From positions 1 through 64,000 of the forward strand of contig NZ_UTHA01000130.1 of the NCBI RefSeq assembly GCF_900582195.1: DNA of 64,000 nt. Reading direction: 5' to 3'. The notes beneath the pieces were generated by a model that made no database searches, was not told the DNA's origin, and saw only the letters and a program-made list of their open reading frames with translations. Every line of letters starts with the position of its first letter. Position 1 is the first letter of the stretch. This document shows positions 10,211 to 18,381 of the stretch, piece after piece. The DNA is from Pseudomonas viridiflava. GTDB lineage: Bacteria > Pseudomonadota > Gammaproteobacteria > Pseudomonadales > Pseudomonadaceae. A program made the position numbers and the translations under genes.

Positions 10211-11475
10211 ACCTGTTCAGATCGAATAGCCGCCCAACGCTGGGTTCGGTCATTGGCCGAGGGCATTTGACGGTCGCGCTGGTGGGGGTGGCGATGGCCA
10301 GCGTTTCGCTGACGTTGCTCGGCGTACTGGCATTACGGGTTTATGCCGATCACAACCTGCACTTGATTGCCCGTTCGATCAGCTACACCGTGGAAGCCGC
10401 AGTGGTGTTCAACGACAAGACCGCCGCCAACGAATCGCTGGCACTGATTGCTTCTGCCGAAGAGGTCGCGGACGCTCAGGTGCTGGACGGCCAAGGCCAA
10501 CTGCTCGCGCATTGGCAACGCCCGGAAAACGGTCTGTTCTCTGAGCTGGAGATGCAGATCACCCGCGCCGTCCTGGAAAAACCCATCAGCCTGCCGATCG
10601 AGCATCAGGACCGTGAAATCGGTCGTGTGCTGCTCACTGGCCATGGTGGCAGCCTGATGCGCTTTCTGCTCAGCGGTCTGGCGGGGATCATCCTCTGTAC
10701 CGCGATCAGCGCCTGGGTTGCGCTCTACCTGGCGCGTCGCCAGTTACGCGGCATCACCGGCCCCTTGCGCAGCCTTGCCGCCGTGGCCCACGCCGCCCGC
10801 AGTGAACGAGCGCTGGACCGCCGCGTACCACCAGCGCAGATCGCTGAGCTGGACAACCTCGGCAATGACTTCAATGCCTTGCTCGATGAACTGGAGTCGT
10901 GGCAAACCCATCTGCAAAACGAAAACGAAACCCTCGCTCATCAAGCCAGTCACGACAGCCTGACCGGTCTGCCGAACCGTGCCTTTTTTGAAGGACGCTT
11001 GATCCGCGCGTTGCGCAATGCCGGCAAACACGATGAGCGCGTGGCCGTGTTGTTTCTCGACAGCGACCGGTTCAAAGGCATCAACGACAACTTCGGCCAC
11101 GCCGCCGGTGATGCGGTGCTGGTGGCGGTGGCCAATCGCGTTCGTGCGCAGTTGCGCGAAGAGGATCTGGTGGCGCGGCTGGGTGGTGACGAGTTCGCCG
11201 TGCTGCTCACGCCGCTGCACAAGGTCGAAGATGCCGAGCGCATTGCCGACAAGATCCTCGCCAGCATGGACATGCCCATCGCACTGCCGGGCGACACCAG
11301 TGTGGTGACCTCGCTCAGTATCGGCATTGCGGTTTATCCCGATCATGGGATGACGCCGGGGGCCTTGCTCGATGCCGCCGATGCGGCCATGTATCAAGCC
11401 AAGCGTCTGTCGCGTGGCGCCCAATTCACGGCCGGGGCGGAGCACCCGGTCGATTCCGTTCAAACCAGGAGCTGA
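10207..11475 (+). CDS. yfiN: YfiN/TpbB, membrane diguanylate cyclase
   Basis: YfiN is an inner-membrane enzyme that makes cyclic-di-GMP from two GTP and favours biofilm and small-colony variants. The 422-residue chain has a first transmembrane helix near 23-45, a CHASE8-like periplasmic sensor, a second helix near 150-172, a HAMP segment and a C-terminal GGDEF domain. The signature RLGGDEF has Gly326-Gly327-Asp328-Glu329-Phe330. An RxxD inhibitory site (Arg317, Asp320) lies five residues before it, so product inhibition should operate. It is flanked by its repressor YfiR and its activator YfiB. It looks intact and catalytically competent. Confidence 0.93.
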   Translation: MNLFRSNSRPTLGSVIGRGHLTVALVGVAMASVSLTLLGVLALRVYADHNLHLIARSISYTVEAAVVFNDKTAANESLALIASAEEVADAQVLDGQGQLLAHWQRPENGLFSELEMQITRAVLEKPISLPIEHQDREIGRVLLTGHGGSLMRFLLSGLAGIILCTAISAWVALYLARRQLRGITGPLRSLAAVAHAARSERALDRRVPPAQIAELDNLGNDFNALLDELESWQTHLQNENETLAHQASHDSLTGLPNRAFFEGRLIRALRNAGKHDERVAVLFLDSDRFKGINDNFGHAAGDAVLVAVANRVRAQLREEDLVARLGGDEFAVLLTPLHKVEDAERIADKILASMDMPIALPGDTSVVTSLSIGIAVYPDHGMTPGALLDAADAAMYQAKRLSRGAQFTAGAEHPVDSVQTRS

Positions 11476-11480
11476 CTCTC

Positions 11481-11975
11481 GTGTTCCCACTGTCCATTCG
11501 ATCTTTTTACGCTGTGCTGTTGATCGCCGTACTGGCCCTGACCGGTTGCCAGACCGCCCCACAAAAGGGCCTGACCCCGGCGCAAGTCGCCGTGCTCAAA
11601 CAACAGGGCTTTGAACTGACCGACGACGGCTGGGAGTTTGGCCTGTCCGGCAAAGTGCTGTTTGGCAGCGACGTCGAAAGCCTGAACCCGCAAAGCACCG
11701 AGATCGTCGAACGCATCGGGAAGGCCCTGCTGGGTGTCGGCATTGAGCGAGTGCGGGTCGATGGCCACACCGACGCATCGGGCAAGGAAACCTACAACCA
11801 GCAACTGTCCCTGCGTCGTGCGAAAAGTGTCGCCAACGTGCTGGGCACAGTCGGTATGAAGCAAGAGAACATCCAGTTGCAGGGTCTGGGCAGCCAAGAG
11901 CCGGTGGCGTCCAACGATACGGCGGCCGGTCGCACGGAAAACCGCCGGGTGTCGATTGTGGTCAGCGCCGATTAA
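11481..11975 (+). CDS. yfiB: YfiB, OmpA-like outer-membrane lipoprotein
   Basis: YfiB is a 164-residue lipoprotein that in P. aeruginosa sequesters YfiR at the outer membrane and so activates YfiN. The signal sequence ends in a lipobox (LTGC, Cys23 lipidated). The C-terminal OmpA-like peptidoglycan-binding domain shows VRVDGHTDASG, LSLRRAKSVANVL and ENRRVSIVV. I use the GTG at 11481, which has AGGAG ten bases upstream and directly starts the signal peptide. The gene ends convergently with the LysR gene, the two stops overlapping by 4 bp. Confidence 0.92.
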   Translation: MFPLSIRSFYAVLLIAVLALTGCQTAPQKGLTPAQVAVLKQQGFELTDDGWEFGLSGKVLFGSDVESLNPQSTEIVERIGKALLGVGIERVRVDGHTDASGKETYNQQLSLRRAKSVANVLGTVGMKQENIQLQGLGSQEPVASNDTAAGRTENRRVSIVVSAD

Positions 11976-12919
11976 TCGGCAAACTGCATTTCGCGGGTCT
12001 GGCCCATCAACAGACCCTGATTACGCTCAGTCACCTCACGAATGTAATCCCACAACAAAGTGATCCGCTTCAACTTGCGCAGATCCTCCCGGCAGTACAT
12101 CCAGAACTGCCGGGTGATGTCGATTTCCTCCGGCAATACCGGCAGCAGGCGCGGATCCTGTGCGGCGAGGAAGCATGGCAGGATCGCCAGTGAGCGTCCT
12201 TGCTGCGCGGCGACAAACTGCGCAATCACGCTGGTGCTGCGCAAATGCGCACTGGCGCCGGGAAGTACGTTCGCCAGGTAGAGCAGCTCCGAGCTGAACG
12301 CCAGGTCGTCCACATAACTGATGAATTGATGCTTGCCCAAGTCTGCCGGGCGGCGGATCGGTGGGTGTTGGTCCAGATAGTCCTGGGTCGCGTAGAGCTG
12401 CAACCGGTAGTCGCAGAGTTTGCAGCAGACGTACGGCCCGTGCTCCGGGCGTTCCAGGGCAATGACGATATCGGCCTCGCGCTTGGACAGGCTGATGAAG
12501 TGCGGCAGCGGCAGGATGTCCACCGAGATCGCCGGGTAGGCGTCGACGAAATGGCTCAGCTGCGGGGTGATGAAAAAGCTGCCGAAGCCTTCGGTGCAAC
12601 CCATGCGCACATGCCCGGACAACGCGACGCCGGAGCCTGACACCTGCTCGCAGGCCATGTGCAAGGTGCTTTCGATCGATTCGGCATAACCGAGCAAACG
12701 CTGGCCTTCGGTGGTCAGGACGAAGCCGCTGGTCCGCGACTTTTCGAACAGCAAGGTCCCCAATGCCGCTTCCAGCGAACTGATGCGCCGCGACACTGTG
12801 GTGTAGTCGACGGCTAGCCGTTTGGCGGCGGTACTGGCCTTGCGGGTGCGGGCGACTTCGAGAAAAAACTTGAGGTCGTCCCAGTTCAGCGAACCGAGTG
12901 AGGTGATGTTTTTTTGCAT
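11972..12919 (-). CDS. LysR-family regulator, probable controller of mmsAB
   Basis: This is a 315-residue LysR-type regulator. The winged HTH lies at about residues 10-65 (DLKFFLEVARTRKASTAAKRL, then VSRRISSLE). The start MQKNITSLGSLNW at 12919 was chosen because the HTH begins 10-12 residues later; an in-frame extension upstream has no family similarity. The gene is divergent from mmsA with a 149-bp shared promoter region holding nested inverted repeats. That arrangement is classic for a LysR protein controlling its neighbour, so control of valine catabolism is inferred. P. aeruginosa PAO instead uses the AraC-type MmsR for mmsAB. Confidence 0.85.
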   Translation of the reverse strand: MQKNITSLGSLNWDDLKFFLEVARTRKASTAAKRLAVDYTTVSRRISSLEAALGTLLFEKSRTSGFVLTTEGQRLLGYAESIESTLHMACEQVSGSGVALSGHVRMGCTEGFGSFFITPQLSHFVDAYPAISVDILPLPHFISLSKREADIVIALERPEHGPYVCCKLCDYRLQLYATQDYLDQHPPIRRPADLGKHQFISYVDDLAFSSELLYLANVLPGASAHLRSTSVIAQFVAAQQGRSLAILPCFLAAQDPRLLPVLPEEIDITRQFWMYCREDLRKLKRITLLWDYIREVTERNQGLLMGQTREMQFAD

Positions 12920-12934
12920 GATGGACGGGCTTAT

Positions 12935-12963
12935 ATGTGCGTTCTTATTAGAAGTTTGCACAT
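12935..12963. promoter_or_regulatory. Nested inverted repeat, candidate LysR operator
   Basis: ATGTGC (12935-12940) and GCACAT (12958-12963) form perfect arms 17 bp apart. Inside them TTCT-TATT-AGAA (12942-12953) is a second palindrome with a T-N11-A-like layout. The site is 16 bp upstream of the LysR start and about 105 bp upstream of mmsA, where an autoregulating and activating LysR site would be expected. Confidence 0.5.
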
Positions 12964-13068
12964 CTATACTCCAAAAACAGTCCGACAACCAATTCGTGAC
13001 ACACGCCTCATCTCAAGGCGAACCTTTCGCCTTGGCTCCTACGATAAAAACAAGTTTCGGAGACCAGC

Positions 13069-14595
13069 ATGAACGCATCGCTTACGCCCAACGACACCAC
13101 GCTGCAGAAGGTCAAACTGCTGATCGACGGCGAGTGGGTCGAGTCGCAGTCCACCGAATGGCACGACATCGTCAACCCGGCGACCCAGCAAGTGCTGGCC
13201 AAAGTCCCGTTTGCCACCGCCGCTGAAGTCGATGCCGCCGTCAGCGCCGCCCAGCGCGCTTTCCAGACCTGGAAACTGACCCCGATTGGCGCGCGCATGC
13301 GCATCATGCTCAAGCTGCAAGCGCTGATCCGTGAGCACTCCAAACGCATTGCCGTGGTCCTGAGCGCCGAGCAGGGCAAAACCATTGCCGACGCGGAGGG
13401 CGATATTTTCCGTGGTCTGGAAGTGGTCGAGCACGCGTGCTCCATCGGCAGCCTGCAAATGGGCGAGTTCGCCGAGAACGTCGCCGGCGGCGTCGATACC
13501 TACACCCTGCGCCAGCCGATCGGCGTGTGCGCTGGCATCACCCCGTTCAACTTCCCGGCAATGATTCCGCTGTGGATGTTCCCGATGGCCATCGCTTGCG
13601 GCAACACTTTCGTCTTGAAACCGTCCGAACAGGATCCGCTGTCGACCATGCTGTTGGTGGAACTGGCGATCGAGGCCGGCGTTCCGGCGGGCGTGTTGAA
13701 CGTGGTTCACGGCGGTAAGGACGTGGTCGATGGGCTGTGCACGCACAAGGACATCAAAGCGGTGTCTTTCGTCGGTTCGACCGCTGTCGGCACTCACGTT
13801 TACGACTTGGCCGGCAAGCACGGCAAACGCGTGCAATCGATGATGGGCGCGAAGAACCACGCCGTGGTGCTCGCCGATGCCAATCGCGAGCAAGCACTGA
13901 ATGCCTTGGTCGGCGCCGGTTTCGGTGCGGCCGGGCAACGTTGCATGGCCACCTCGGTAGTGGTGCTCGTCGGCGCGGCGAAACAATGGCTGCCGGACCT
14001 GAAAGCGCTGGCGCAGAAACTCACCGTCAACGCCGGCAACGAGCCGGGTACTGATGTCGGCCCGGTGATCTCGAAAAAAGCCAAGGCGCGGATTCTCGAT
14101 CTGATCGAAAGCGGCATCAAGGAAGGCGCCAAGCTGGAACTGGACGGTCGCGACATCAAGGTGCCGGGCTACGAGCAAGGCAACTTTGTCGGCCCGACGC
14201 TGTTCTCGGGCGTGACCACCGATATGCAGATCTACACCCAGGAAATCTTCGGTCCGGTGCTGGTGGTGCTGGAAGTCGACACCCTTGATCAGGCGATTGC
14301 GCTGGTCAATTCCAACCCGTTCGGCAACGGCACGGGGCTGTTCACCCAGAGCGGCGCAGCAGCGCGTAAATTCCAGACGGAAATCGACGTCGGCCAGGTC
14401 GGCATCAACATCCCGATCCCCGTGCCGGTACCGTTCTTCAGCTTCACTGGTTCGCGCGGCTCGAAACTCGGCGACCTCGGCCCGTACGGCAAACAAGTGG
14501 TGCAGTTCTACACGCAGACCAAAACGGTCACGGCGCGCTGGTTCGATGACGACAGCGTCAACGACGGCGTGAACACCACCATCAACCTGCGCTGA
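13069..14595 (+). CDS. mmsA: Methylmalonate-semialdehyde dehydrogenase (CoA-acylating)
   Basis: MmsA oxidises methylmalonate semialdehyde (and malonate semialdehyde) to propionyl-CoA (or acetyl-CoA) with NAD+, CoA and loss of CO2. It is the last step of valine and myo-inositol breakdown. The 508-residue aldehyde dehydrogenase fold shows the family marker [19 protein letters not shown]. The catalytic Cys is residue 292 in [11 protein letters not shown]. The NAD-binding stretch [15 protein letters not shown] and the C-terminal [17 protein letters not shown] are also present. The ATG has GGAG nine bases upstream. mmsB follows after 9 bp, so the two are one operon. Confidence 0.96.
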   Translation: MNASLTPNDTTLQKVKLLIDGEWVESQSTEWHDIVNPATQQVLAKVPFATAAEVDAAVSAAQRAFQTWKLTPIGARMRIMLKLQALIREHSKRIAVVLSAEQGKTIADAEGDIFRGLEVVEHACSIGSLQMGEFAENVAGGVDTYTLRQPIGVCAGITPFNFPAMIPLWMFPMAIACGNTFVLKPSEQDPLSTMLLVELAIEAGVPAGVLNVVHGGKDVVDGLCTHKDIKAVSFVGSTAVGTHVYDLAGKHGKRVQSMMGAKNHAVVLADANREQALNALVGAGFGAAGQRCMATSVVVLVGAAKQWLPDLKALAQKLTVNAGNEPGTDVGPVISKKAKARILDLIESGIKEGAKLELDGRDIKVPGYEQGNFVGPTLFSGVTTDMQIYTQEIFGPVLVVLEVDTLDQAIALVNSNPFGNGTGLFTQSGAAARKFQTEIDVGQVGINIPIPVPVPFFSFTGSRGSKLGDLGPYGKQVVQFYTQTKTVTARWFDDDSVNDGVNTTINLR

Positions 14596-14604
14596 GGAAC
14601 TGCC

Positions 14605-15507
14605 ATGAAAATCGCATTTATCGGTCTGGGCAACATGGGCGCGCCGATGGCGCGCAACCTGATCAAGGCTGGCCACTCATTGAACCTGGTCGACCTGAAC
14701 AAAACCGTGCTGGCGGAACTGGAGCAACTGGGCGGCAGCATTCGGGCCTCGGCACGTGAAGCCGCTGAAGATGCCGAACTGGTGATCACCATGCTCCCGG
14801 CGGCGGTGCATGTGCGCAGCGTCTGGCTCGGTGAGGACGGTGTGTTGGCAGGCATTCGCCAAGGTGTGCCGGCGGTGGATTGCAGCACCATTGATCCGCA
14901 GACTGCACGCGATGTGGCCGCTGCGGCTGCCAAGCAAGGTGTGGCCATGGCCGATGCGCCGGTGTCCGGTGGCACCGGTGGCGCGACGGCGGGGACGTTG
15001 ACCTTCATGGTCGGCGCCACCCCGGAACTGTTCGCCACCCTGCAACCGGTACTGGCGCAGATGGGCCGCAACATTGTGCATTGCGGTGAGGTCGGCACCG
15101 GACAGATCGCCAAGATCTGTAACAACCTGCTGCTGGCGATTTCAATGGTCGGTGTCAGCGAGGCGATGGCGCTGGGTGATGCGCTGGGTATCGACACGAC
15201 TGTGTTGGCCGGGATCATCAACAGTTCGACCGGGCGTTGCTGGAGTTCGGAAATGTACAACCCGTGGCCGGGCATCGTCGAAACGGCGCCGGCCTCGCGT
15301 GGTTATACCGGTGGATTCGGTGCGGAACTGATGCTTAAGGATCTGGGGCTGGCGACAGAAGCGGCGCGTCAGGCGCACCAACCGGTGATGCTCGGCGCGG
15401 TAGCGCAGCAGTTGTATCAGGCGATGAGTCAGCGAGGGGACGGCGGAAAAGATTTCTCGGCGATCATCAACAGCTATCGCAAACCAGCAATAGAAGGACA
15501 GCGCTGA
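14605..15507 (+). CDS. mmsB: 3-hydroxyisobutyrate dehydrogenase
   Basis: MmsB oxidises 3-hydroxyisobutyrate to methylmalonate semialdehyde, the step before MmsA in valine catabolism. The 300-residue beta-hydroxyacid dehydrogenase has the N-terminal Rossmann motif GLGNMGAPMARNL (residues 7-19). It also has the substrate loop DAPVSGGTGGA and the catalytic Lys170 in GQIAKICNN, with the family C-terminus KDFSAIINSY. It has a GAGGA ribosome-binding site and is the second gene of the mmsAB operon. A REP pair and a strong hairpin follow it. Confidence 0.95.
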   Translation: MKIAFIGLGNMGAPMARNLIKAGHSLNLVDLNKTVLAELEQLGGSIRASAREAAEDAELVITMLPAAVHVRSVWLGEDGVLAGIRQGVPAVDCSTIDPQTARDVAAAAAKQGVAMADAPVSGGTGGATAGTLTFMVGATPELFATLQPVLAQMGRNIVHCGEVGTGQIAKICNNLLLAISMVGVSEAMALGDALGIDTTVLAGIINSSTGRCWSSEMYNPWPGIVETAPASRGYTGGFGAELMLKDLGLATEAARQAHQPVMLGAVAQQLYQAMSQRGDGGKDFSAIINSYRKPAIEGQR

Positions 15508-15514
15508 ACCCACG

Positions 15515-15605
15515 GTGGGAGCGAGCCTGCTCGCGATGACGGCGGTCGCTTCAATAAGGAAGTGACTGACCGTGCGCTTTCGCGAGCAGGCTCGCTCCCA
15601 CAGGG
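15515..15605. repeat. REP pair (REPIN), GTGGGAGCGAGC family
   Basis: Two inverted REP copies (GTGGGAGCGAGCCTGCTCGCGA and its complement TCGCGAGCAGGCTCGCTCCCAC) flank about 45 bp of unrelated sequence. This is the usual non-autonomous REPIN form in the P. fluorescens group. It lies between mmsB and its terminator. Confidence 0.9.
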
Positions 15606-15630
15606 GACTTGTGTGTATCAGACATTGTTT

Positions 15631-15667
15631 GCCGGGAAATCACGTCGGGTGATCTCCCGGCTTTTTT
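15631..15667. terminator. Hairpin terminator between mmsB and the cupin gene
   Basis: GCCGGGA (15631-15637) pairs with TCCCGGC (15655-15661), extended inside by ATCAC/GTGAT, and a T6 run follows on the plus strand. It ends mmsAB transcription. Its position four bases before the convergent cupin stop suggests it may serve both directions. Confidence 0.85.
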
Positions 15668-15670
15668 GCA

Positions 15671-16015
15671 TCAGGCGAACACGAAATATTTGCGCACGGT
15701 CTCGACCACTTCCCACGTTCCTTTCATGCCCGGCTCAACCACGAAGATATCGCCGGCGCGCAAATGAATCGGCGCCATGCCGTCCGGGGTGATCACGCAG
15801 TAGCCTTCCTGGAAATGGCAGTACTCCCACTTCACGTATTCAACGCGCCATTTGCCCGGCGTGCAGATCCATGTGCCCATGATCTTGCTGCCGTCCTCAC
15901 TGGTGTAGGCGTTGAGGTTAACGGTGTGCGGGTCGCCTTCGAGTTTTTCCCATTTGCAGGCATCGAGTACCGGCAGAGGGTGGGTGTCGCGCAGAACGGT
16001 GATAGGGGCGGTCAT
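15671..16015 (-). CDS. Cupin domain protein (DUF861/ureidoglycine-type cupin)
   Basis: This is a 114-residue single-domain cupin. The second half carries the recognisable double-stranded beta-helix pattern: EYCHFQEGYCVITPDG, then HLRAGDIFVVEPGMKGTWEV and a conserved VRKYFVF end. Small cupins of this type occur widely in Pseudomonas without an assigned substrate; some relatives are ureidoglycine or sugar-binding proteins. The ATG at 16015 follows GGAGCCGACAC in the sense direction. It is transcribed alone, towards mmsB and away from the biosynthetic cluster, so no functional link is claimed. Confidence 0.8.
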   Translation of the reverse strand: MTAPITVLRDTHPLPVLDACKWEKLEGDPHTVNLNAYTSEDGSKIMGTWICTPGKWRVEYVKWEYCHFQEGYCVITPDGMAPIHLRAGDIFVVEPGMKGTWEVVETVRKYFVFA

Positions 16016-16527
16016 GTGTCGGCTCCAGACAGGGCGATCAAAGGAAGCTGCACCCTATAGCGCCGCGTCCTTGCCCAGATGTCTGTGCTCGACATTCAGA
16101 TATCCATAAACGCTGCCAAGTTTTATGGATGGAGGCGTAAACCTTCCAGCAAAATCAATTAACGGCGCTACTGATCTAAAACAATGGTTATGAAGTTATA
16201 ACTTTTTTTAATTATTCGGCTTTTTCTTTTAGTACGTCTGTTCCATCGCCTTCTAAGTTGCTTTCGATAGTCAGCCTGCCCGATAGCAGGGACGCCCCAC
16301 CATACCCCGTCTTTGTTAAGTAAATAAGTCGTTCGCCGCATCAAGGAGGTTCTGTGTCTGCGGGGTTTTGCAGACTTTTTTCGAGTTGTAAAAAAACCTT
16401 GAACAGTTCGTTGACTCTCCCCTTAAGGGCAGAGTTTAGATTGCCGTCGCGTGAGAAGTTGCTGTGGGAAAAGTTACTTCTCATAAGTCGAATTCATGAA
16501 GTAGTCACGACATATAGGGAGATAGAA
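16016..16527. other. 512-bp AT-rich leader/promoter region of the biosynthetic cluster
   Basis: No convincing gene lies here. Base composition drops well below the neighbours around 16140-16240, with runs such as TTATAACTTTTTTTAATTATT. That is typical of xenogeneically silenced (MvaT-bound) promoter DNA in Pseudomonas. A strong Shine-Dalgarno (AAGGAGG, 16343-16349) precedes a GTG at 16354 that is in frame with the carrier-protein gene. The 58-residue extension it would add is low-complexity and unlike any ACP N-terminus, so I treat this stretch as untranslated or as a leader. Confidence 0.55.
16411..16440 (+). promoter_or_regulatory. Candidate promoter with palindromic spacer
   Basis: TTGACT (16411-16416) and TTTAGA (16435-16440) are 18 bp apart; the -10 match is poor. 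The spacer contains the perfect palindrome CCCTTAAGGG, an obvious place for a repressor or activator. Transcription from here would begin near 16447 and give an 80-base leader for the ACP gene starting at 16528. Confidence 0.3.
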
Positions 16528-17097
16528 ATGAACAATCCATTGGACTTGGAACATGTCGTTGCCAGCACTCGCGAAATCCTCGCACAGCTGTTGGTGATGG
16601 ATGCGAATGACATCGAAGAAAACAGCAGCATTGTCGAAGACCTCGGCGCCGACTCGCTGGACATCGTCGACCTGAGCTTCCAGCTGGGCCGCCAATATGG
16701 CTGCACACTGCCGAAAACCAGCGTGCTCGACCATGCAGTGGCGGTTTGCGGTGATGCCAGCGAATTTCTCGCCAACGGTCGCATTACCGAAAGCGGCAAA
16801 AGCCTGCTTGAGCAAAGCCTCAGCGCCTACACCCCGGATCAGTTGAAGGCGGGCATGCAACCGGCTCAGGTGTTCGCCGCGACCACCGTGCGTAACTGGG
16901 CCAACCAGTGCCGCAATCTTTTCAACTACCTGCCGGCCACCTGCCCGGATTGCAATGCTCACCAGGCGATTCTGAACGAGCGCCAACAAGTGGTTTGCGG
17001 CGCGTGCAGTGCGCGTCTGGTGCCGGCGGATGGCGATGAAGTGTCGCGTCAATTGGTTGAGCAGTTTGTGACCACTCACGCCAAAGAAGCGGTGTAG
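16528..17097 (+). CDS. Acyl carrier protein fused to a C-terminal zinc ribbon
   Basis: The 189-residue protein is the first gene of the lipid cluster. Residues 1-85 form an acyl carrier domain: helix 1, then NSSIVEDLGADSLDIVDLSFQLG with the phosphopantetheine-accepting Ser in GADSLD near residue 43, then helices 3-4. A linker of about 50 residues leads to a four-Cys zinc ribbon: CPDC near residue 136, then VVCGACSARLV about 20 residues later. The ATG at 16528 has AGGGAG at the right distance and starts just before ACP helix 1. It ends 8 bp before the first ketosynthase. An ACP with a zinc ribbon is unusual; the ribbon may dock a partner enzyme. That role is inference. Confidence 0.85.
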   Translation: MNNPLDLEHVVASTREILAQLLVMDANDIEENSSIVEDLGADSLDIVDLSFQLGRQYGCTLPKTSVLDHAVAVCGDASEFLANGRITESGKSLLEQSLSAYTPDQLKAGMQPAQVFAATTVRNWANQCRNLFNYLPATCPDCNAHQAILNERQQVVCGACSARLVPADGDEVSRQLVEQFVTTHAKEAV

Positions 17098-17105
17098 GAG
17101 TTCTC

Positions 17106-18380
17106 ATGCGGGCACGAGAAGTCTATGTGAGCGGGTTCGGTCTGGTGGCGCCCATGGCGCTGGACGCTGCCACGTTGTTCGAGCGGATTTGCCGGAAGCA
17201 ATCCTGTGTCCGCGAACATCCTCGGTTCAAGGCGCTGGGATTCAGCAACAGCGCTGCCGGGTTTATTGATGACGCGCAGTGGCAGCAGATCGGTGCCGGT
17301 TTCGGCGGCAATGCGGCGCTGCACCCGCGACAAAGTGTGCTGGCCGAGTACGTCGCCCGGCAGGCGCTGGAGCACGCCGGCCTGACGCCGGCAGACTTTG
17401 CCCACAGTCGCAGCGGTCTGTTTCTGGGCGCCAACAAGTACTGTGCCGACAGCCACGATCTGCAGCGGCTCAGCCGTTGTATGGATGAGGCCGGACGCGT
17501 CGACCTCGACCGTCTGCTGGACAGTCCGGCACCTTCCAGCGCGACCTTCACCCGGCGGGTCGATCAACAGACGCAACACCTGGCCGATCGGCTCGGCATT
17601 CGCGATCACATCTCGACCCATTCCGATGCCTGTGCCGCCGGCACCATGGCCATCGGCAGTGCTTACCGGGCCATCGAGCGCGGCGAGATCGATCTGGCTA
17701 TCTGCGGCGCCGTCGAACTGATGGCCAATGAATTGCCTTATTACATGTTCAACAGCCTCGGCGCGCTCTGTCAGGCCGACTTGCCGGCGAGCGAACAAAG
17801 CCGTCCGTTCATGCCCGACCGTAGCGGTTTTGTCCTCAGCGAAGGCTCGGCGATGATCATTCTCGAATCCGCTGAACACGCGCAGCGGCGCAAGGCTGCG
17901 CCACTGGGCCGGGTGTTGGGTTACGCGAATGTCTGCGAGGCGCAGAAAATGACCTCCAGTAGTCGCGACGGCAGTAAATACGAGGAATGCATGGAAGCAG
18001 CAATCGAAGACGCCGGGCTGCTGCGCAGCGCCGTGCAACACGTCAACACCCATGGAACCTCCACGCAGGCCAATGACAGTTGTGAAGCGTTGGCGCTGCA
18101 GCGTCTGTTCGGCGGCTGCCAGGACTTCATGACCTTCACCGCCAACAAATCGGCCATCGGTCATTCCCTGGCAGGCAGTGGCGCGATCGAAGCAGTGCTG
18201 TCGCTGATGAGCCTGCGTGACAGTGTGCTGTTGCCCACCCTGAATTACGACGCCGAGCGTGCCGAATACCCTTCGCTGAAGTTCTTGAGCGAGCCGGTGC
18301 GCCAGTCGATCAACGTGGTGATGTCCAACTCGTTCGGCTTTGGCGGCATCAACAGCTCGCTGGTTCTGGGGAGGGCATGA
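17106..18380 (+). CDS. Beta-ketoacyl-ACP synthase, catalytic (KS-A)
   Basis: This 424-residue FabF/KAS II-type condensing enzyme is predicted to extend an ACP-bound chain with malonyl-ACP. The full catalytic set is visible: Cys176 in SDACAAGT, His316 in NTHGTST and His353 in KSAIGHSLAGSG. The C-terminal NSFGFGGINSSLVL is also present. It lies 8 bp after the ACP gene and one base before its inactive partner, like the KS-alpha/KS-beta (chain-length-factor) pairs of type II PKS. It belongs to the secondary-metabolism branch rather than being a duplicate of housekeeping fabF, judging from its position and divergence. The substrate is unknown. Confidence 0.9.
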   Translation: MRAREVYVSGFGLVAPMALDAATLFERICRKQSCVREHPRFKALGFSNSAAGFIDDAQWQQIGAGFGGNAALHPRQSVLAEYVARQALEHAGLTPADFAHSRSGLFLGANKYCADSHDLQRLSRCMDEAGRVDLDRLLDSPAPSSATFTRRVDQQTQHLADRLGIRDHISTHSDACAAGTMAIGSAYRAIERGEIDLAICGAVELMANELPYYMFNSLGALCQADLPASEQSRPFMPDRSGFVLSEGSAMIILESAEHAQRRKAAPLGRVLGYANVCEAQKMTSSSRDGSKYEECMEAAIEDAGLLRSAVQHVNTHGTSTQANDSCEALALQRLFGGCQDFMTFTANKSAIGHSLAGSGAIEAVLSLMSLRDSVLLPTLNYDAERAEYPSLKFLSEPVRQSINVVMSNSFGFGGINSSLVLGRA

Positions 18381-18381
18381 C

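Noticed and set aside
13039..14676. 545-codon open frame antisense to mmsA
   Set aside because: It is a shadow of a strongly conserved aldehyde dehydrogenase gene; composition is atypical and no family is recognisable.
16354..16527. 58-residue N-terminal extension of the ACP from a GTG with strong Shine-Dalgarno
   Set aside because: The added residues are unlike any ACP start. The downstream ATG at 16528 has its own good ribosome-binding site directly before ACP helix 1. It is kept as an open point in the leader finding.
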